Assembly: GCA_049999765.1 (NCBI GenBank)
Contig: JBNGIQ010007223.1
Coordinates: 1-22,284, forward strand
DNA from: Phaeoceros laevis
Taxonomy: Eukaryota; Anthocerotophyta; Anthocerotopsida; Notothyladales
Reading direction: 5' to 3'
DNA: 22,284 nt
A model generated the notes under the pieces. It ran no database searches, was not told the DNA's origin, and saw only the letters and a program-made list of their open reading frames with translations. Of this stretch, positions 7,465 to 16,452 are shown piece after piece. Position 1 is the first letter of the stretch, and each line of letters starts with the position of its first letter. Made by a program: the position numbers and the translations under genes.

Positions 7465-10400
7465 TCACCTGCAAAAACTCATTGACGCGGATTCACTCAG
7501 AAAGTGCCTACCGCCAACTCGACTATTCACAGACTCCGGAAGGTGGATTGCGCACATGCCTGCCCCAAGAGTTAAGAGGATGGTGTCCCCCTGCCTCATG
7601 TCGGAAGTGGCTGCAGACTCCCATGATAACCGCTCCACTACATCTTCCTGATGTAGCATAGATTAACTCGTCCATTTAGGATGCTTCAAACTCTCATTTA
7701 AGAAGTGTAGTGAGTCGACTTGTAAAAGGGACGGGAAGTACCAGTTCAGGAATGTAGATGGCTGGAGGACCAATAATAGCAGATGCCAGATCCTGCCCAC
7801 TAATTTTCCAAGTATTGTCTTCACGAGCAGAATAAACCTGAAGTGGACAAACTACTCAAAACCATTCAATAGTGTGCCCCAAGTAGTACACGTAGTTGTG
7901 CAGCAGAGAGAAAGCTTACCTTTGTGATGATTACTCTGTCTGCACCACTGAAGGCTGGGGCAAAATCCTCAAGCAATCTAGCAAGTCGGCTACAGCCAGT
8001 AGTGTCACCCATTAGACTCAGCCAGGCGCACTAACACCAACATACCGAAACTGTACTTTCACAGGAATCTCCAAGAACTTGGCTTTGGGCCCTAAAAAAT
8101 GTTTCACAGTTGAGCAACCAGACCTGTAAGTATGAGGTTGGAAGACCACCCAGATGGCCTGACGGTCAAACCTTTGCCTAGCTGCTTGGAGTACAGCACG
8201 AACTTCAGTGGGATGATGAGCGTAGTCATCATAAATATGAAACCCTCGTGCAACACCCACAAACTCAAACCTCCTGCGAACTCCATTGAATCTGCCTAGA
8301 ATTTTGCTTGCAGCCTCTGCCGTGTGTTTCATAATTTTCAGCTGTGCTGAGCTATCACCAGCCCTTTTCTCCTGGATGGCCAATAAAGAAACTGCAGCAA
8401 GAACCTGACAACCAGAAGCTTTTTCTTATCTAACCACAAACAACATGGTTTCACCAGTAGACTCCAAACAACATTGGCAAGCGTAATCAACAGGACAAGG
8501 GCTTTGGAAGAATGGAATATACTGCTAACGAGTTGAGCACATTGTGAGTGCCCGGCAACCTCAAGCTGACCCTTGCCATGGGTATCCCAGAATGGACCTA
8601 TTCCATGCACGAAATGACCATGAGAGTCTAAGAGAGACATCGCTGTTCAGGAACACGATGACAGTAAGAACCATTGTCTTTACCGCAACATAGTCTGAGC
8701 CACCCTGCACGTTTGGGGCAAGCATCAAAGCCTGCCAGTCATTGTCCCTTCCTAACCCATAAGTGACCACTTGATAGGGGGCCTTCTTGTCAAGCCAAGT
8801 CGCCCTGTTATCTACTGTGGGTCCTATGTTCTCCTCTTCAAAAACAAGTGCCAAGGATTTGGAGCCAGCACTGCACCAAACAAACACTTGTTTCATAAGC
8901 TTAATGGCTGCCAGCCATGTCGATGAGCAATTAGCAGTGCAATCTTGAAGTTGGCTTGAAGTAAGACACAGACCTGTCACCACACAGCACGAGAGTTCCT
9001 CCCTGCTTGATTTGCAACACAAACTTTCTGAAGACATCTCTGACCGCAGCCTAAAAGTATCCAACAAAACAATATCTGAGGCTGATCACTATAAAGTAAT
9101 AAAGCTCTGCAGCAATTTTCTAGAGTGGCCAGTTAGAATAGAGATGACACCTCGTCAGGAAACATATCCACGTGCTCCCACTCCACATTGGTAACAACAG
9201 CCATAGATGGAGTGACTCCCAAGAAACAACTGTCATACTCATCAGCCTGCATGCAGCGCGAGCACACAACAGCTAAGAGAACATCCTCGAGTTGCAAAGG
9301 TAACAATGTGCATGAGATGAAGCCTCCATTCTTTACCTACACATGCAGCAATTGATGGTTCTGCAACCTCATATCCAGCAAAAGGAGGGTCTGGCAACAT
9401 GCCTCTTAAGGACAGACCTCAAGTACAAATCGAGGTCCCTTCCCTACGATTGCATTGCCTCCGCCAGGTAACTGCAAAAGACGTAGGCACAAACCTATTA
9501 AACATCGCATGTCAGTCGCATCCACATATCCAGCTCTATGTTTCGATACAACCTGGCAATAAGATACGCTAACACCCATATGACCTGCAGCTTTTTGGCA
9601 GCTTCCAAACTACCTGAGGCACTTCAGCGCCGACCACGACGGTAATGTCATCTCCCAAGCCCTTAAGTACTGTAGCAAGCATTGCTGTAGTGGTAGTTTT
9701 CCCTGCAGTACCCCTGTTCGCTCAGACTACCCATAATCCTTCAAGCAGCACTCTTGACAGTTTGGACACAATGACATGTCTCAAAAGTCAAGCGATTCAT
9801 ACCATGAGAACCAGCGACTGCAACCAGCTCATACCCCTCTGTAACTTTGGCCAGCCAGGCATCTCTCTTGTATCTGGAACAAGACAAAGACTGAGCTTCT
9901 TGAATAACAAGCTGCTTTTATGTCTACAATCCTCACCAAGTCAGTCCCCAGCATCACTCACATAGCCAAGCCAAGGTCTCGCGCAGATTGTAGCTCCTCA
10001 TTGTCTTGCGGTATTGCACTGGACACAACCACTGCATCAGGCCTGCTAGTTTCAGCGCCGTCCAGGAGGCTTGCAGAATGGCCCACATGCACCTCCGCAC
10101 CTTCCAGTTGCAATGACTTCATGCGTTCATTCCACGTCGCATCTGAACCACTCACACGCCACCCCTGCAGTCGCTAGAATTAAAAAATGTTTGTTGAGAT
10201 TAATCCGAAACAATGCAAAGACAACTGCAAAGCTTCTACCTGCTTCAGAGCAACCAGAGCCAGAGCAGACAGACCAGTGCCTCCAATCCCGATAAAATGA
10301 ACTCTAGGTGCCTTGCTGGCTAAATTCGCCCTGCTCAACCCTCCCTTCCTCCGCTCACGGCCTCTGGAATGCATACGATTCACCTGGACTTTTCCAAAAA

Positions 10401-10560
10401 ACCTCAGCAATGGCACTCTATCTGGCATCCCCAGTTGCTGACCATCTACCCTCATGCAGACCGGTACATCCCACAATCCCGGTCTGTGCAGCAGCTCTTG
10501 TCGCTTAGGGAGACCACACTGCACCTGCGTCTGAGAAGCAATGGGCTCCCGCAGTAACAT
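7465..10560 (-). CDS. murC: UDP-N-acetylmuramate--L-alanine ligase (MurC), 13 exons, plastid peptidoglycan pathway
   Basis: ATP-dependent ligase adding L-Ala to UDP-MurNAc. Exons in gene order: 10240-10560, 9962-10164, 9803-9873, 9614-9702, 9418-9471, 9151-9246, 8974-9050, 8684-8870, 8523-8597, 8124-8404, 7920-7989, 7742-7837, 7465-7647. All 12 introns are GT-AG, 75-171 nt; the sum gives 600 residues. N-domain: HFIGIGGTG at 88-96. Central ATP domain: AGSHGKTTTT (P-loop Lys200), EADEYD at 246-251 and [11 protein letters not shown]-domain: [23 protein letters not shown] at 450-458, FQPHTYSR near 479-486 and TLGAG at 566-570. Bacterial MurC is about 460-490 residues; the extra 85 N-terminal residues are Arg-rich and poor in acids, like a plastid transit peptide. 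The ATG at 10558-10560 is the first in frame after an upstream TGA. Residues after TLGAG (MCAIHL onward) diverge from the family, so the last exon end is less certain. Confidence 0.93.
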
Positions 10561-10798
10561 TCTCACCAGCTTAGCTTGTGAACAGATCCCTTCGCTGGGA
10601 ATGTGACAATCTCCACCTCTCTCGAAACCATCCGATCGAGCGAAACGATTTCAATGTATGATTGAGACTGCGGCAATTGCGGCGACAGGTCAGCCAGATC
10701 TTTCGTAATTCGTAAGACGGCCAGGTGACTGATACCCTAATCGAATATTACATACATTGGAGCGAAGTTCATTTATCGTTGAAATGCAACGTGGCTGT
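10561..10798 (-). promoter_or_regulatory. Short MurC 5' region shared with the pyruvate kinase 3' end
   Basis: Only 238 bp lie between the pyruvate kinase stop and the MurC ATG on the same strand. The interval must hold the kinase 3' UTR and the MurC leader and core promoter. An ACCCTAA at 10734-10740 is a partial telo-box, seven of nine bases. No clear TATA box is seen. Read-through transcription or a promoter inside the kinase gene is possible. Confidence 0.4.
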
Positions 10799-12403
10799 TC
10801 AGAAAGTGTCTTGGTTGCTGTCGAGATCGAGCATTTTCATAGCATAGGAGTCCCCGGCCTTTTGGCAGACGACGATCTTCGCGTGCGGTTTGACAATCCC
10901 GACTGCCTTCCCATAGTCGATAGCAGCTTTGAGGATGACCTCAGGAGAAGCCGCGGTAGACTGCAGCGGCATAAGCCCACGCACGGCCATGCACTGGCGG
11001 AACTGGGAGGTCCCATTGAAGGCGACGACAGCGGCAGAGGATGCGCCGGTGGCGGTAGCGGCGCCGGCGGAGGTCTGGGGTTTAGGGATGAGCACCACCA
11101 GAATAGGCATCGGCGGACGGTACTTGGCAACTAGGCGGGCTGCCCTGCCGGAGCTGGAAAGCACGATGATCATGGCAGCGTCAACACTGGAGGCGGCTCT
11201 CACAGCGCTGGAGGCAATACTCTCCAGGTAGTCCATGGGCTCGCCGGCAGCTATGACTGCTTGCTGGAAGTAGACGCCGTGGTTGTAGACCTTCTCGGCC
11301 TCAGCACAGATGTGCTGCACAGTGGCTATGGTCTGGACAGGGTACAGGCCACGTAGGGTTTCGGCTCCAAGCAGAATACCGTCGGCTCCATCGAGCACGC
11401 CGTTGGCGATGTCTGTGGCTTCAGCCCGGGTAGGGCGTGGTGTCTCCACCATGGAGTCTACCACGCGGGTGATGATGGCCACCTTACCGGCCATATTGCA
11501 GCGGTGAAGAACCGCCTTCTGAATGAGAAACACCTTCTCTGGCGGCAGGTCGATGCCCAAGTTGCCCCGGGACAGGATCACGCCATCGCTCTCTCGAAGG
11601 ATCTCGTCGAAGTGGCGCAGTCCCTCCCCATTCTCCACCTTGGCGAAGACCTGGATATGGCCGGCCCCCAGCGCGGCCAGCTGCGCCTTGGCCTCGCGGA
11701 TGTCATCCGCCTGCCTGGTGTAGGATACAGACACTATGTCCACTCCGTTGGGCACACCCCATTTCTGGATGGTTTGCTTGTCGCCATCGCTCAGGGTTGG
11801 GAGTGTGATGTGGATTTGGGAGGCGTAGGCCGTGAAGACACTGCCTACTAGGGTTGCGCTGTTCTTGATGCGGCAGTGCACTTCCTTGCCGTGGCATTCC
11901 GCCACTTCCAGCCACACGGATGTGTTCTCACTGCCTGTGAAGAGGTATTGCCCTACGAAGATGGTGTCCCCGGGCTTGACAGACTTGGCCAGATGCTCGT
12001 AGTTGACGGGCAGAACATCGGAGGAGGCCTCACGCTTCTTGTCCGGGGTGAGGATCACCATGGATTCTGCCTCCAACAAGATAGGTTTCTCCTTCCTGTT
12101 GAGAATCTGCAATTCTGGACCAATTGTGTCCAGCATCACCGCACAGGGCCTCTGTGTGTTCTTGATGGCCTTCCTCAGCGTCGCCAAGGTCTCCAGGTGA
12201 TACTCGTGGCTGCCCCAGGAGAAGTCGAAGCGGGCTACAGACATGCCCGCCTTTAGCAACGCCTCGATTGTGTCCAAGGACCGGGATTTTGGCCCCAATG
12301 TGCCGATCACCTTGGTGAGGGCTGGGAAAGGATTTACAGCGGAGGATTCCAGTATGGCCCCCAGCCGCATCGGCTCCTGCAATGTAAGGTGGGCTGGATG
12401 CAT
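10799..12403 (-). CDS. Cytosolic pyruvate kinase, intronless
   Basis: Glycolytic enzyme converting phosphoenolpyruvate and ADP to pyruvate and ATP; 534 residues, full length. The start [19 protein letters not shown] resembles the N terminus I recall for one class of plant cytosolic isoform, supporting this ATG. In order: [12 protein letters not shown] (strand 1 of the barrel), [20 protein letters not shown], the B domain with [25 protein letters not shown] with the catalytic-type lysine, [51 protein letters not shown], and the C domain [21 protein letters not shown] in place of the ARGDLG of most pyruvate kinases is usual for this plant subclass as I recall it. No plastid transit peptide is visible. 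A low-complexity Ala/Thr/Gly insert occurs near residues 440-455. The whole coding region is one exon, so a retroposed origin is possible. Confidence 0.96.
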   Translation of the reverse strand: MHPAHLTLQEPMRLGAILESSAVNPFPALTKVIGTLGPKSRSLDTIEALLKAGMSVARFDFSWGSHEYHLETLATLRKAIKNTQRPCAVMLDTIGPELQILNRKEKPILLEAESMVILTPDKKREASSDVLPVNYEHLAKSVKPGDTIFVGQYLFTGSENTSVWLEVAECHGKEVHCRIKNSATLVGSVFTAYASQIHITLPTLSDGDKQTIQKWGVPNGVDIVSVSYTRQADDIREAKAQLAALGAGHIQVFAKVENGEGLRHFDEILRESDGVILSRGNLGIDLPPEKVFLIQKAVLHRCNMAGKVAIITRVVDSMVETPRPTRAEATDIANGVLDGADGILLGAETLRGLYPVQTIATVQHICAEAEKVYNHGVYFQQAVIAAGEPMDYLESIASSAVRAASSVDAAMIIVLSSSGRAARLVAKYRPPMPILVVLIPKPQTSAGAATATGASSAAVVAFNGTSQFRQCMAVRGLMPLQSTAASPEVILKAAIDYGKAVGIVKPHAKIVVCQKAGDSYAMKMLDLDSNQDTF

Positions 12404-13465
12404 TCTTACCGACTACTGCGACCGCCGCTCAGGCACCAATGAGGTGGTTGCCCAGCCCCGTCGTAAATTGAAGATGTGTCGGAGCAAGAGGCGAGCCAAT
12501 TTGCTTCGGATCTGGAGCAGTTTCAACAGCTCTATGTTCCCCCCGAACTCCTCTTGAATTCTACGCTCCAGCTAGAAAGAATTTTCTGTTTCATTCCGCA
12601 TCTCTTCTCAGAAGTTGCACTCAGAAGTGTGTGGAGATCCGAGCAGGAGGAAACACCAGGGACAAGGTTTGTCTGCCGTCTGTGGTAGGCATTCGCTTTG
12701 CGAGTTGTTGTGTCTCGTCGTCTTCAATTTGGCATTTGGGCTCGGCTTCACGTCTTGCCTCCTACAATAGCCAGATTTTGATCAACACTGAGAGGAAATG
12801 GTAAGGTCGGGTGATGATCCAGTTGAGGGATTACCCCAGGTCCTGGAAGAGAACTCCGTAGGCCCATACAAGTACAGACCCACAAGGGGTGCGCTTGATG
12901 AGTGATGATAATGCCCAAATGCCACCTGGGCAAGTCGGATCGATAATATTCACAATCCCACGTATCCGTATTCCCTCGGGCTTTGTGGAAACTAGAAGAT
13001 CTACTCAGGCCCGTTCGAGACTAGAGGCAGCCTCTAATGGAACTTCCGGGTGGCCGTAAGTGTGTGCCTGCCTGCCACGTCCATTTGAGGGCAATGGAGG
13101 GTTTGTAAAGCATTCTCGCAAAGTAACTTGAATTTAGCAAATAGCCCATACGTGGTGCCTGCGCATTGGTCATTTTGCTTTGAGGACGTGTCGTGACGTG
13201 GTGCCCCGTCATTTTGAGGGCGAGGCCTTCCCATTTCACACTTCGCATGGATCTCCAATGACCGTGCGCCAGCACATTCTGGGGGCGTGGCGTATCTGAA
13301 ACTGGCCTCACTTCTGTTGACAACCCCACTGAATTCGGCCATGGCTCCTAGGCTCGGGTGCAGTACAAAGAAAGGACGACAGAAAGGGCATGGCGCCCCT
13401 GGCTCGACCAGCCTTCTGGGCTTGACGATTATTGGAATGAAGCTCAAAAATTTTGACGTGTTGGT

Positions 13466-13524
13466 AACAAAACCTGCCAGCTAACAAAACTTGCCAGCTA
13501 ACAAAACTTTCCAGCTAACAAAAC
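13466..13524. repeat. 17-bp tandem repeat, 3.5 copies
   Basis: Units 13466-13482, 13483-13499 and 13500-13516 read AACAAAAC(C/T)T(G/T)CCAGCT. A partial fourth AACAAAAC starts at 13517. One or two substitutions separate the units. It is a minisatellite-like array in non-coding DNA. Confidence 0.9.
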
Positions 13525-13539
13525 GTGCTCAAGGTAACA

Positions 13540-13554
13540 GGTCATGTCATGACC
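13540..13554. repeat. 15-bp dyad with a single-base centre
   Basis: GGTCATG at 13540-13546 and its complement CATGACC at 13548-13554 flank one T. It follows the 17-bp array directly. TGAC-type half sites are typical of bZIP or WRKY binding, but no target gene is evident. Confidence 0.4.
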
Positions 13555-14111
13555 GGTCACCCCTATTGATTCATAACAAAAACAACAATAAGTTAACCCT
13601 TTTTGCGTCGGCCCCCTTTTAGGGTTTTTCGGAATGGGTTCAATGGTTCAATGGGCTTCATGCTGTGGTCATTGTTAACTTTTTTTTTAATCTATTGACG
13701 TGCGCTGAACCCGGGTATAATATCGTTCAGACGGTCAGGGAGGCGTGACTATTCTTAGACGGGTGGTGGTATCCCAGGCCGACCTCACGGAGAAGGGGCA
13801 GCCAGAGCCCTATGTATGGCGACCGGGTGCACCCGTTTACCCATAGTGGCTTGAGTAGCTGAACACAGCCTCAGTCGGCTGCTCGAAGGCTGGCGACATT
13901 GGGGGAGCGGGCTCATGGAAAAACGCTTTACACATGGATGTATGTTTTGTATTATGTTAAGACAGTGAGTGACAGTGACGCGAAGGGAACTTCAGGCAGT
14001 TATTACTGCTCTTCTATTGGTCTATGGGCCAAGGCCCCAGGGGTACTACTTTCCTCAGTCCCTCAGTCTTGGCCTATCGGAGACTACCAAATTAGAAGCT
14101 TGAGAAACCAA

Positions 14112-14231
14112 AATTTTCAGCCCTAAGCCCTCTAAATTTAGGCTGCCCATACACTAAAAAACGGGGGTTGGAATTTTGGGCCCTAAGCCTTCTAAATTTA
14201 GGCTGCTCATACACTAAAAAAAGGGGGTTGG
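14112..14231. repeat. 60-bp tandem duplication, two copies
   Basis: Units 14112-14171 and 14172-14231 are the same length and differ at only a few positions. Both begin AATTTT, carry CCCTAAGCC(C/T)TCTAAATT and TAGGCTGC(C/T)CATACAC, and end GGGGGTTGG. The high identity points to a recent event. Confidence 0.92.
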
Positions 14232-14332
14232 CCAGGATACTACTACAGGATGAGAATTTGGCAATGGTAGGAAAGTGGAAGTGGGGTTGTGTTTGGTGAA
14301 GGAGTCCCTTAAGAAGCTTGTTGTGGTGCTGA

Positions 14333-15403
14333 ATGTTGTCCCAGGCTCACCTAGGAGGTGAGGAGGAGATTGTCCTGTGGCTTGGATGGTCTCCATGCAA
14401 GACACATTACGGCTCCGAGTCCAAGAACATGGAGCCAGCACCACAAGGCTCTAGTACAGCAAAGGTGTCAAATGTTGGTGCAACTGCTGCCCGTGGTTCA
14501 ACTGCACATGCCAGCAAAAGGAAGAAGGAGGACAAACCTGGTGTGGATGCGGGGGCAAAAAAAAAGGTAGTCTAATAACCTTGTCTTGTCCAATGTCATG
14601 TGCAAGGGACTTTGGTGTATGATTGTAATGCTACAATAGCTATTTTCTATTGTCATCTAGCTAGTTATAGTACTAGTGTGGCTACATATGTGTTGCCATG
14701 CAAATACTGTAGTGGAAAGATGCTTTGTTGCCTGCTTGCTCCGCGTCTACTTTCCAAATTTCACTAGCTAGCTAGCCCTGAGGAGACCACTTGTTCGTTC
14801 TTTGTTAACGTTGTAGGCGGCAAGAGGTGCAGCCCAAGGTGGTAAAAGTTGTGCAGCCGGTGGAGGCGACTCTCCTGAGGATGCTGCCGCCGCTGCAATT
14901 TTTGAAGAAGTGAAGGAGTGGGTACAAGAGAGTGGCAACGCTAGGCGTATGACGGCCCTTGACCTCTATGCCAAGTTCAAAGGCTGCTTGAGCACGCAAA
15001 AAGTATGGCCTCCTTGGCCTATTGGCTGCAGCCAGCACCATTCATTTGATGTAGCCTTGTTTGTTGGGATATGGATGGCAATGCATATGTTTGATGTAGC
15101 CTTGTTTGTTGGGATATGGATGGCAATACATATGTAGCTAGGCTAATAAGCTAGGTAGTAGACCTATGTAGCCATAGTGTAGCACTTCTTATTTTTTCAG
15201 GAGGATAGATGAGGCGGAAGCATGCAGCGTGACTCATATATACCGTTGGGGGGTGAGTGCAGGCCAAGGATGCATTTGCGGGCATTCTCATAGAAAACTG
15301 CGGCAAGGGCAAGGTGGTTGCTGAGCGTGCTGTGCCCTGTGGAGGTGATTGTACATTGGAGGTCCTGACCAAATCTAGTAACTTAGAGCATCATGGAAAT
15401 TAA
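14333..15403 (+). CDS. Putative fragment related to the C-terminal winged helix of TFIIF-alpha (RAP74)
   Basis: A three-exon reading frame is proposed: 14333-14566, 14817-15002 and 15263-15403. All junctions are phase 0 and GT-AG (AAG/GTAGTC, GTAG/GCG, AAA/GTATGG, GCAG/GCC). Exon 1 encodes an Ala/Ser/Lys-rich linker with KRKKEDK and GAKKK. Exons 2 and 3 join to ALDLYAKFKGCLSTQKAKDA and then FAGILIENC. This resembles the DLVxKFKxxLxxxxxKxAFAxIL helix pattern I recall for the plant TFIIF-alpha C-terminal winged helix. The match spans the proposed splice, which supports it. The large N-terminal dimerisation domain of TFIIF-alpha (about 540 residues in plants) is not found upstream. This is therefore a truncated copy, a pseudogene or a distant relative. 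A TGA lies immediately before the ATG. Intron 2 carries a 45-bp tandem repeat. Confidence 0.38.
15045..15134. repeat. 45-bp tandem duplication, two copies
   Basis: Units 15045-15089 and 15090-15134 both begin TTTGATGTAGCC and end CATATG. A single G/A difference separates them over 45 bases, so the duplication is very recent. It lies in the proposed second intron of the TFIIF-alpha-like fragment. Confidence 0.95.
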
Positions 15404-15572
15404 TTTCACAATTCAACAGATAACTTGAAGTATGATCCCAGGCTGCAGGGAACATACATGATAGTGAAGGATACGGAGTTCCTGAAAAACATTACACTCC
15501 TTCAAATGCATGGGAATGCTTGCCCTGCAAGCTGCAACGAACAATACATTTCAATGTTGTGATATCGATGCC

Positions 15573-15608
15573 TGTCTTTAAAACTGATGATGTCTTTAAA
15601 ACTGATGA
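15573..15608. repeat. 18-bp tandem duplication, two exact copies
   Basis: TGTCTTTAAAACTGATGA occurs at 15573-15590 and again at 15591-15608 without mismatch. Confidence 0.93.
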
Positions 15609-15630
15609 CCTCGACTGAATCTGTACAAAT

Positions 15631-15684
15631 CCCACGCACATCCCGCTGCCTCCTCTTCCCACGCACATCCTGCTGCCTCCTCTT
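15631..15684. repeat. 27-bp tandem duplication, two copies
   Basis: Units 15631-15657 and 15658-15684 both begin CCCACGCACATCC and end TGCCTCCTCTT, with one C/T difference. They follow the 18-bp duplication after 22 bases. Confidence 0.93.
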
Positions 15685-16452
15685 CTGGAGGTACTCTCTA
15701 AAATTGAATGAAGTCCAGACATGGTCAACTTAACGATCGATGACTCAAAGGGGAAGCAGCCCGAGGGCAACTATGATCATGCCTCAGGCATGTCGACCCA
15801 ACAAGGGCTAACTGGTCCTGTGAGGACTCGCTCAAGGTAGTTCAGGGGGTAAAAAATTTCATGCTCCTAGAAGATTCTGTGGTAAGTCCGTGCAGAAACC
15901 AGGGCTTAACCTGATCGAGCAACAACTTTCCTCACCTTTCAAGAACCCAGGCAGGGATCTTGGCTTCTACGGGGATTCGGGAAACTTTGCTAATGCTATT
16001 GAGGAAGGCACGAAATTCACACATTTCACCGAGGTTTTCACAAACACAACGCTACTCTAACTACTCGAATTAGTCTGAAGACTCTGAGGTCCGAAACGGC
16101 GCAGCAACTCTGTCGAAGAGACAGCGGTAACAATGTGTTGAACGAATTGTTGTTGTGAGGGAGGGAAATCGGTGTGTGAAGATGTGGCCAGGCACAATGC
16201 CCTCGTGGATGCTAAGGCGGCGGCCCCTCGGCACAGCAACTCAACTGCATAGCATGCTTTTGCCTCCGCCAAGCATGGAGCTCGTGGCTGCCACAAGAGC
16301 TTGCTGCCATTGGCCAGCCGCCTGGCGCTCATTTTACACTGATCACAGCCACCGGATACTGCGCAGGGAACCCATGGACCATGTAGGCCCAATCTTGCTT
16401 CATCTGGGGGCTCAGCTTCCAGAGGGCAGGGAGAAGAACAACTGAGTGCAAG

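Larger units (their letters stand above)
12404..14332. other. Intergenic region with tandem duplications
   Basis: No coding region is supported over 1.9 kb. The left end is the 5' flank of the pyruvate kinase gene; GGTAAGA directly precedes its ATG, so a leader intron is conceivable. The longest open frames (minus 13034-13447, plus 13899-14126) show no family motif. The region contains a 17-bp tandem repeat, a 15-bp dyad and a 60-bp duplication, listed separately. It also contains a weak AACCCT/AGGGTT inverted pair at 13595-13600 and 13621-13626. No transposon ends were recognised. Confidence 0.55.
15404..16452. other. Decayed sequence and 5' region of the PPR gene
   Basis: Directly after the TAA at 15401-15403 the same plus frame stays open to a TGA at 15560-15562. 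It reads FHNSTDNLKYDPRLQ and then GTYMIVKDTEFLKNITLL, so this may be a further exon or a read-through portion of a decayed gene. Around 15720-15840 another short plus frame ends GPVRTRSR before a stop; I do not recognise it securely. Closer to 16453 the sequence is probably PPR promoter and leader. An in-frame TAG near 16384-16386 bounds the PPR open frame. Confidence 0.45.

Noticed and set aside
7465-10560. MurC as bacterial contamination or an unassembled set of fragments
   Set aside because: Twelve GT-AG introns with all phases compatible and adjacency to plant genes show a nuclear plant gene.
10837-12256. Several plus-strand frames over the pyruvate kinase region
   Set aside because: Antisense shadows of a highly conserved full-length gene.
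12798-12905. A 35-codon plus frame beginning MVRSGDDPVEGLPQV
   Set aside because: Too short, unrecognised, and without a neighbouring exon or conserved motif.
13034-13447. 137-codon minus frame with CPFCRPFF
   Set aside because: Starts at a non-ATG codon, shows no complete zinc-binding pattern and overlaps the start of the repeat-rich region; no family recognised.
13466-13524. CRISPR-like array
   Set aside because: Units abut without spacers, are only 17 bp, and the DNA is plant nuclear.
15720-15840. Possible retrotransposon remnant (frame ending GPVRTRSR)
   Set aside because: The resemblance to a GPxTRSR-like polyprotein segment is a handful of residues, with no integrase, reverse transcriptase or LTR nearby.
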